From Paenibacillus sp. FSL R7-0345 (GTDB lineage: Bacteria; Bacillota; Bacilli; Paenibacillales; Paenibacillaceae), in assembly GCF_038595055.1 (NCBI RefSeq), contig NZ_CP152002.1:1284501-1348500 (forward strand): 64,000 nucleotides of DNA, read 5' to 3'. The notes under the pieces were generated by a model. That model was not told the DNA's origin and did no database searches. It was given only the letters and a program-made list of their open reading frames with translations. This document shows positions 59,212 through 64,000 of this stretch, piece by piece (position 1 is the first letter of the stretch; each line of letters starts with the position of its first letter). The position numbers and the translations under genes were made by a program.

Positions 59212-60084
59212 ATGCGGTGGATAAGCGGTACGGCAGCCATTGTGCTGCTCCTCGGCTGGCTGCTGCTGCGCGTGAAATGCGGCCCGCGTTACAGTAAGCT
59301 GCGCACTTTGCCAATGGAGGGACTGCGGCTGCGGGCGGCGGGGGAGCCTTTTCTGCTGTTGATTGAGAAATGGCGGATCGGCAGTCATCTGCCCTCCGTC
59401 GTGTTCAGAATCCAGCGCTCGCTGCAGCGGAGCTACGGTGTCCGCTATAGTTCGGAGCGGACGCTGCTTTTCACAGGTGAAATCTTTAGCTTCAGCTGGC
59501 TGTTCATGCTTGGCGGCAGTTTGCTGACCTTGCTTAGCGGTGAGGAGGCGGGAATTATTCTTGGCGCACTGCTGGCACTGATTCTGCCGGTTGCCCTGGT
59601 CAGTGACCTGCACAAAAAAGTAAAGCTGCGGGAGCAGAGTATTATGCTGGAGCTGCCGGAGCTGCTGAACAGCATTGTACTGCTGGTTGGTGCCGGTGAG
59701 ACGGTGCAGCGGGCGATAGTGCGCTGTGTAGAGAGCCGGAAAGGTGATTATAGTCATCCGCTCTATAAAGAACTATTTACAATGATTACTGAATGGGAAG
59801 GCGGCTATTCATTCCAGCAGGCGTTTGAGAATTTCAGCAAGCGCTGCGCAGTTCAGGAGGTGTCGCTGTTCACTACGACAGTGCTGCTGAATTACCGCAG
59901 GGGCGGCGCGGATTTTGTATTGTCTCTGCGTGATCTGTCGCGGATGTTATGGGACAAACGCAAGGCACTCAGCAGAACGCGCGGGGAGCAGGCTTCCTCG
60001 AAGCTGGTATTTCCGATGGTGCTCATCTTTTTAATTGTAATTGTGCTGGTGGGAACACCGGCGATCATGATGCTCAAAATGTAG
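59212..60084 (+). CDS. Tad pilus platform protein TadC
   Basis: A 290-residue T2SSF-type membrane protein, partner of TadB: N-terminal helix, two hydrophobic segments about 95-135, the domain LELPELLNSIVLLVGAGETVQRA (about 147-169) and a final hydrophobic helix (LVFPMVLIFLIVIVLVGTPAIM). GGAGGTGAGG before the ATG. Confidence 0.9.
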   Translation: MRWISGTAAIVLLLGWLLLRVKCGPRYSKLRTLPMEGLRLRAAGEPFLLLIEKWRIGSHLPSVVFRIQRSLQRSYGVRYSSERTLLFTGEIFSFSWLFMLGGSLLTLLSGEEAGIILGALLALILPVALVSDLHKKVKLREQSIMLELPELLNSIVLLVGAGETVQRAIVRCVESRKGDYSHPLYKELFTMITEWEGGYSFQQAFENFSKRCAVQEVSLFTTTVLLNYRRGGADFVLSLRDLSRMLWDKRKALSRTRGEQASSKLVFPMVLIFLIVIVLVGTPAIMMLKM

Positions 60085-60097
60085 GAGGATGAAGACA

Positions 60098-60286
60098 ATG
60101 ATGATAACAATAGCTGAAGCTGCCAGACGCTTGTGGAAGGACGAAGAGGGACTAGGCACGCTGGAAATGATTATGATCATCGCAGTACTGATTGCAGTAG
60201 TACTTGTATTCCGTACAGAAATTGTCAAGGTGGTCAAGGATCTGATCAGTACGGCGGGAAGCAAGAGCCAGGAAGTTTTTGATTAA
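60098..60286 (+). CDS. Flp-type (type IVb) pilin
   Basis: A 62-residue pilin precursor of the Flp1-like kind: short leader, EEG then LGTLEMIMIIAVLIAVVLVF, with the conserved Glu five residues after the predicted cleavage site, and a short charged C-terminus. Polymerises into the Tad pilus. ATG 60098 has AGGAGG 9 nt upstream; ATG 60089 abuts it. Its TAA shares its last base with the next ATG (TAATG). Confidence 0.88.
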   Translation: MMITIAEAARRLWKDEEGLGTLEMIMIIAVLIAVVLVFRTEIVKVVKDLISTAGSKSQEVFD

Positions 60287-60951
60287 TGAATCTGCGGAGT
60301 GAGGAAGGCAGCTTTACTGTTGAAGCCTCATTGCTGCTGCCTATCATCATGGGGATTATTATGCTGCTTTTGTTTTTCAGCCTGTATACCTATCAGAGGA
60401 CGATGCTGCTGCAGGCCTCCTCGGTTACAGCCGAACGGGCAGCATACAACTGGGATAACAGCCATAAGGGTACAAACGGAGATTATGCTGCCGGAGAATA
60501 TGATTCCTTGTACTGGCGAATCGGTGAAGATGGTTTACTGGCTTCTCTTTTTGGTACAGGGGCATTAAACGGGGGAGTGAAGCTGGCCGTGCCGGCTTCC
60601 GGTGTCCCGGAGCCTTTGCCGGAGCTAAAGCTTAAGCAGTCTGCGGACAGGCTTCCGGCAAATATGACCGGAGAGCTGGTATATAGCTACGGTCTGACAA
60701 GCCGTACGGTAAGTATCGAGTTAAAGCGCATGCTCCAACTGCCAGTGCTGGATGGGCTGCTGGAGGATGGCGCAGCGCCTGTGGTAACGACACAGGCTAT
60801 AGTCACAGAACCGGTAGAGTTTATCCGTACTGTCGAGCTGATGCGCTATTATGGGGCGAAGTTTAAGAACGGCTCTAAACAGGATAGTGGCTCCGGAACA
60901 GGAATGGACAAGCAGGACGCTGCTAAGATGCTGTCTACTCTGAAGAAATGA
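60286..60951 (+). CDS. TadE-like minor pilin (pseudopilin)
   Basis: A 221-residue protein with a pilin-like N-terminus EEGSFTVEASLLLPIIMGII (5-25; Glu five after the cleavage Gly) and a large exported C-terminal domain. TadE/TadF pseudopilins are needed for Tad pilus assembly. Translationally coupled to the pilin gene. Confidence 0.88.
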   Translation: MNLRSEEGSFTVEASLLLPIIMGIIMLLLFFSLYTYQRTMLLQASSVTAERAAYNWDNSHKGTNGDYAAGEYDSLYWRIGEDGLLASLFGTGALNGGVKLAVPASGVPEPLPELKLKQSADRLPANMTGELVYSYGLTSRTVSIELKRMLQLPVLDGLLEDGAAPVVTTQAIVTEPVEFIRTVELMRYYGAKFKNGSKQDSGSGTGMDKQDAAKMLSTLKK

Positions 60952-60996
60952 GACGGCTTTCAGAAAGTCAGAATAACAAGAGGAAGGAGCAGGAGG

Positions 60997-63264
60997 ATGA
61001 GGCGTGTATATCATGTGTTGCCGGGACCGGGTCAGGCCATAAGGCGGAAGCCCTTATGGATTAATGAAACTGGCGGGTCAGTCTCTATTTTTCTGATCAT
61101 GGCGCTCGCCTTTGTCTTCCTGTTTACCGCTGTTCTGATTGACTATGCAAGAATTGCCGCTGCCAATGTACAGCAGGAGCGTCTGGCAAGGGCTGCGGTC
61201 CGCTCTGTAATGTCTTCCTATGATCTCAGCCTGCAGCAAGACTATGGATTGTTTGCTTTTGGGGGTGACGATGGGGACCAGCTGCTGTCTACAGTCCTGA
61301 ATGATAATTTATTTGAGAGTGGACGTGGAGATGCTTTTAACCTGTTGCCGGTCAAGCTGGACAGCTCTTCGCTGCAATGGAGCCGGCCGATCGGCAGCTA
61401 TGGGATTTTCCGGCGGCAAATTGCCGAGGAGATGAAGTACAAAGCCCCGGTTGATTTTGCCCTTGAACTGGCCGGCAAATTTAAGCCTTTGTCGGCGGCA
61501 ATGGGAGAAGCCTCGCGTTCAACAAAGGTGCTGGGTAAGCTTCAGCCCCTCTACGATGACCGTGAAGCTGCACTTGATTTGATGCTCAAGCGGAGGCGGC
61601 AGGCAGCGGAGAGCGAAAGAAGCCTCCAGGAGATGATTATGAATCCGCCGCAGGATTATATCAGCAGCCGCACGTTAAGCAGCGTAGCTTCTGCAGCCGA
61701 TATCGTAGCGATGTATAACGATTATGTAGGCAAGTACTACACCGATCTGTACCGTGACAGGGAGAAGGAGTATGCAAAGTATCAATATGACATCAGCCGC
61801 TATTTGCAGCAGTCGCAGATTTTGCTCTCCGGAATACCGGAAGCTATAGCTGCTGCAGGGCAGAAGCATGATTCTCTCATGGCTGAAGCCAGAGCAGCGC
61901 TGCAGCAGGCAGTGGAGCTTAATACGCAAATGAAAAATGTGCTTGAACAGTCCCGAACGAGCGGAGCAGAAAATGGCCAGACTTCGGCAGACGGCTGGGA
62001 CATTCCCGGGAGCAGCAGTACCGGACTGGAGACAGAGGCACTTGCTAAACTGCGTGAGCAGGAGGAAGCGCTGATTCTGGGGCCGGAGGAGCTCAGTGTA
62101 ATGGAACGGAATATGACTATTCAGGAACAAGCAGCCCGGGCTTTTGAACCAGCTGTATCTGCTCTGCCTGGCGGACTTGCTGAAGCTTCGGGGCTGTACG
62201 CTGATTATTCAAGCATAAACAAGGCGGTATTAGATGCTTCGCAGGCTGTTAACGGGTATCTGCAGAATTATGGCAATACAGGTGCCGTAATTGCTGCTGA
62301 GGCAGCCCAAATCGAGTCGCACCGTACCTCCGACAATGAACGAAAGCAGATGGAGAAAGAGGCTAAGGGCAAGCTAGGGGAAGCGATGAAGCTGGTGGAC
62401 CAGCTCCGCAGCTTTGGTGACAGTGCGGCAGCAGCACAGCAGCAATACAACACACTGCAAAAATATTATAACGAGAATATCCTGTTTAATCAGGCTCAGG
62501 AAGCTGCAGCGGCTGTAGATCCCGGCAGCGCAGATATTTACTCTGCCGGCAGCTCTGCGATGGGAAAGGTGGATGTACTCTATGCATCCATTGGCAACGT
62601 AATGACGGGTGCAAGAGACAGGCTGTTCCAAACAGAGTATGCGGCCCTTTATTTTCCGCATTTTGACCTCTCTGCACTGACTGCAACAGTAGCTGACTCC
62701 GGCAGCAGTGCAGCTTCAGCGCTGGCCGGCCAGCTCGATCCCCATGCCCAAGAGCTGGAGTATATCTTGTACGGATTTCATAATCCTGCAGGCAATGTGG
62801 CAGCCGCTTATGGGGAGATATTCGCGCTAAGACTGGCAATCCGGACGATGGAAGGTTTTATCGAAAATGCCCGGCTCAGCAATCCGCTGGCCATTCTGGC
62901 TGCAGCACTGCTGTATGGGGTTGAACAGGCGGTCCAGGACATGCTCCTGCTGTGCAGGACAGGAGAAGTTGAAATGTCCAAATACCTGCCTGTAAAGCTG
63001 GATTACCGTGATTATTTACGGCTGTTCATGCTGGTGCACGGAGCAGGGGAAGCACAGCTCTCCCGGATGCTTGCTTTGATCAGGCTGAGTACAGGGATCA
63101 ATCCGCAGGAGAGGTTTACTTATGCTGCTGCTGAAATTCGCATGGGCTTGCGGCTATGGTTCCTGCCGGGAGCAGTCAAGCTGCTGGATTATACCTCCGG
63201 TTTGCCGGGCGGGGTGGAAGGTAAGGCGTATTACCGTGCGGAGCAGGCTGACTTTTCCTATTAA
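60997..63264 (+). CDS. Large TadG-like protein with long coiled-coil region
   Basis: A 755-residue protein with a TadG/TadE-type N-terminal segment (GGSVSIFLIMALAFVFLFTAVLIDYARI, about 26-53, in pieces) anchoring it in the membrane. The exterior part is unusually long: helical, Ala/Gln-rich, with heptad-like regions about 160-500. C-terminal part (from about 560) has hydrophobic helices. AAGGAGCAGGAGG precedes the ATG. Such large variants occur in Firmicutes Tad loci; role presumably in pilus display or assembly. Confidence 0.82.
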   Translation: MRRVYHVLPGPGQAIRRKPLWINETGGSVSIFLIMALAFVFLFTAVLIDYARIAAANVQQERLARAAVRSVMSSYDLSLQQDYGLFAFGGDDGDQLLSTVLNDNLFESGRGDAFNLLPVKLDSSSLQWSRPIGSYGIFRRQIAEEMKYKAPVDFALELAGKFKPLSAAMGEASRSTKVLGKLQPLYDDREAALDLMLKRRRQAAESERSLQEMIMNPPQDYISSRTLSSVASAADIVAMYNDYVGKYYTDLYRDREKEYAKYQYDISRYLQQSQILLSGIPEAIAAAGQKHDSLMAEARAALQQAVELNTQMKNVLEQSRTSGAENGQTSADGWDIPGSSSTGLETEALAKLREQEEALILGPEELSVMERNMTIQEQAARAFEPAVSALPGGLAEASGLYADYSSINKAVLDASQAVNGYLQNYGNTGAVIAAEAAQIESHRTSDNERKQMEKEAKGKLGEAMKLVDQLRSFGDSAAAAQQQYNTLQKYYNENILFNQAQEAAAAVDPGSADIYSAGSSAMGKVDVLYASIGNVMTGARDRLFQTEYAALYFPHFDLSALTATVADSGSSAASALAGQLDPHAQELEYILYGFHNPAGNVAAAYGEIFALRLAIRTMEGFIENARLSNPLAILAAALLYGVEQAVQDMLLLCRTGEVEMSKYLPVKLDYRDYLRLFMLVHGAGEAQLSRMLALIRLSTGINPQERFTYAAAEIRMGLRLWFLPGAVKLLDYTSGLPGGVEGKAYYRAEQADFSY

Positions 63265-63279
63265 CAGAAGGAGGGAAGA

Positions 63280-64000
63280 ATGAAGTGCTGGAAGCAGAGT
63301 CCGAAGAAGCAGCGGAATGAAGGCAGCATGGTTGTTGAAGCGGCGATGGTCCTTCCGTTGTTTCTGCTGTTTGTCCTGTTCCTGATTTTTATTATTCAGA
63401 TGACCCTGTACTCAACGGCACTGCAGAGTACCGCCTCGGACACGGTCAAGGTGATTTCCACGCATATTTATCCGGCGGCGCTGGCAGCGCAGAAAGGGGC
63501 GGCTGCAGAGGATACAACTGGCGAAGCAGCCGGAGGCATGTCCACCGGAAAATGGACTGTTCCCCGCTTGTCAGTCGAGGATTGGAGCAGCAGCTACGTG
63601 GAAGGGCTGCCTGCACCTGTCGATGAATGGGTCAAAGCGGCGGTGCAACGGGCGGAGGGCCCTTTGCAGGAGCTACAGGCTGAGGCTTCGGAAGCTGTAC
63701 TTGATCATGTGCTTAAACCGTTAATGAAGCCCTATCTGGCCACAGACTGGCTGGATTATGAACGGCTCCATGTTTCGAATGTTACTATTCCTGATCTGAA
63801 GCAGGGTACGCGTCCTTATTTCGGGCTGGTAGTCAGTTATGAGCTGCCGATGAAGGTGCCCTTTCTGAATAAGCCGATTGTCCTTGAAGCCAGCAGCCTG
63901 GAACGCATATGGGTGGGGAACACAGATGCGTCCGGCCAGGGCGGGGAAAGCGGGAATGAAGGGCAGCAAGGATTTATTATAGTCCTGGAGAAGCCTGATC
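63280..64000 (+). CDS. Second TadE-like pseudopilin (partial, runs off the window)
   Basis: From ATG 63280 the frame stays open to the end (240 codons). The pilin-like N-terminus is NEGSMVVEAAMVLPLFLLF (13-31, Glu five after the Gly), followed by an exported domain (LSVEDWSSSYVEGLP, TIPDLKQGTRPYFGL). AAGGAGGG lies 7 nt upstream. The operon therefore continues beyond the window, where a prepilin peptidase might be found. Confidence 0.85.
   Translation, partial: MKCWKQSPKKQRNEGSMVVEAAMVLPLFLLFVLFLIFIIQMTLYSTALQSTASDTVKVISTHIYPAALAAQKGAAAEDTTGEAAGGMSTGKWTVPRLSVEDWSSSYVEGLPAPVDEWVKAAVQRAEGPLQELQAEASEAVLDHVLKPLMKPYLATDWLDYERLHVSNVTIPDLKQGTRPYFGLVVSYELPMKVPFLNKPIVLEASSLERIWVGNTDASGQGGESGNEGQQGFIIVLEKPD

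Noticed and set aside
1..64000. CRISPR arrays, phage or transposase genes
   Set aside because: No regularly spaced repeats and no integrase, transposase or capsid motifs were found in any frame.

Overview
The window looks like chromosome of a Gram-positive, endospore-forming member of the Bacillales, most likely Paenibacillus. The evidence is a Spo0E-like phosphatase gene and a cortex-morphogenesis (cmpA-like) gene, lipoproteins with lipobox cysteines, stalk-domain and SLH surface proteins, AGGAGG-type ribosome binding sites, frequent TTG starts, and an EndoAI/EndoA pair very close to that of Bacillus. Base composition is moderate, with GC-rich stretches (tex, the TetM-like gene) and AT-rich intergenic regions. 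No phage, insertion sequence, CRISPR array or rRNA was found.

Layout. 1-9.3 kb: TatD-type hydrolase, a secreted stalk-domain protein, DoxX with a CRP/FNR-type box, MarR, a short Spo0E-like gene, a divergent TetR/MFS efflux module, an ECF-type sigma with its DUF4367 anti-sigma, and a MarR gene next to a bactofilin-like operon. 9.4-14.2 kb: AraC/GyrI-like regulator, a WYL-domain regulator leading a tandem pair of unknown paralogues, a zinc-ribbon protein and an unknown gene behind a perfect palindrome. 14.6-22.5 kb: conserved block of a ydcC-like lipoprotein, alr, ndoAI, ndoA, a second TetR/MFS module and tex. 22.5-39 kb is mostly accessory: glycerate uptake and phosphorylation with a CdaR regulator, lipoproteins, an SLH protein, a truncated SDR pseudogene, a TetM-like GTPase, an amino-acid ABC transporter with an embedded CapA-type gene, a ferritin-like protein and a CGNR protein. 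39-43 kb: cmpA, a SprT-like protein, pentapeptide-repeat protein, DinB proteins, Lrp and MBL hydrolase. 43.1-52 kb: tRNA-Asn, Ser, Glu and two Leu genes, a complete branched-chain amino-acid ABC operon (livHMGFJ), ald and a small PAS/HTH regulator group. 52-54.4 kb: glutathione peroxidase and Ohr peroxide defence plus small genes. 54.4-64 kb: a stalk-domain protein and a Tad-type (type IVb) pilus operon that runs off the window.

Most notable signals: (1) three genes (AraC, an unknown protein and TetR) lack any plausible ATG/GTG/TTG start but have a strong Shine-Dalgarno exactly 8 nt before ATT, ATT and ATA; SprT has a similar ACG candidate. (2) A WYL regulator translationally coupled to two paralogues of unknown function. 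(3) Two unrelated intergenic repeats with the same two-forward/two-reverse architecture. (4) An intrinsic terminator between the promoter and first gene of the Tad operon. (5) Several regulator-operator pairs readable from repeated motifs. (6) The alr-ndoAI-ndoA...tex...cmpA-sprT order without the sigB module found there in B. subtilis. All homology statements are from recognition of the sequences, not from searches.
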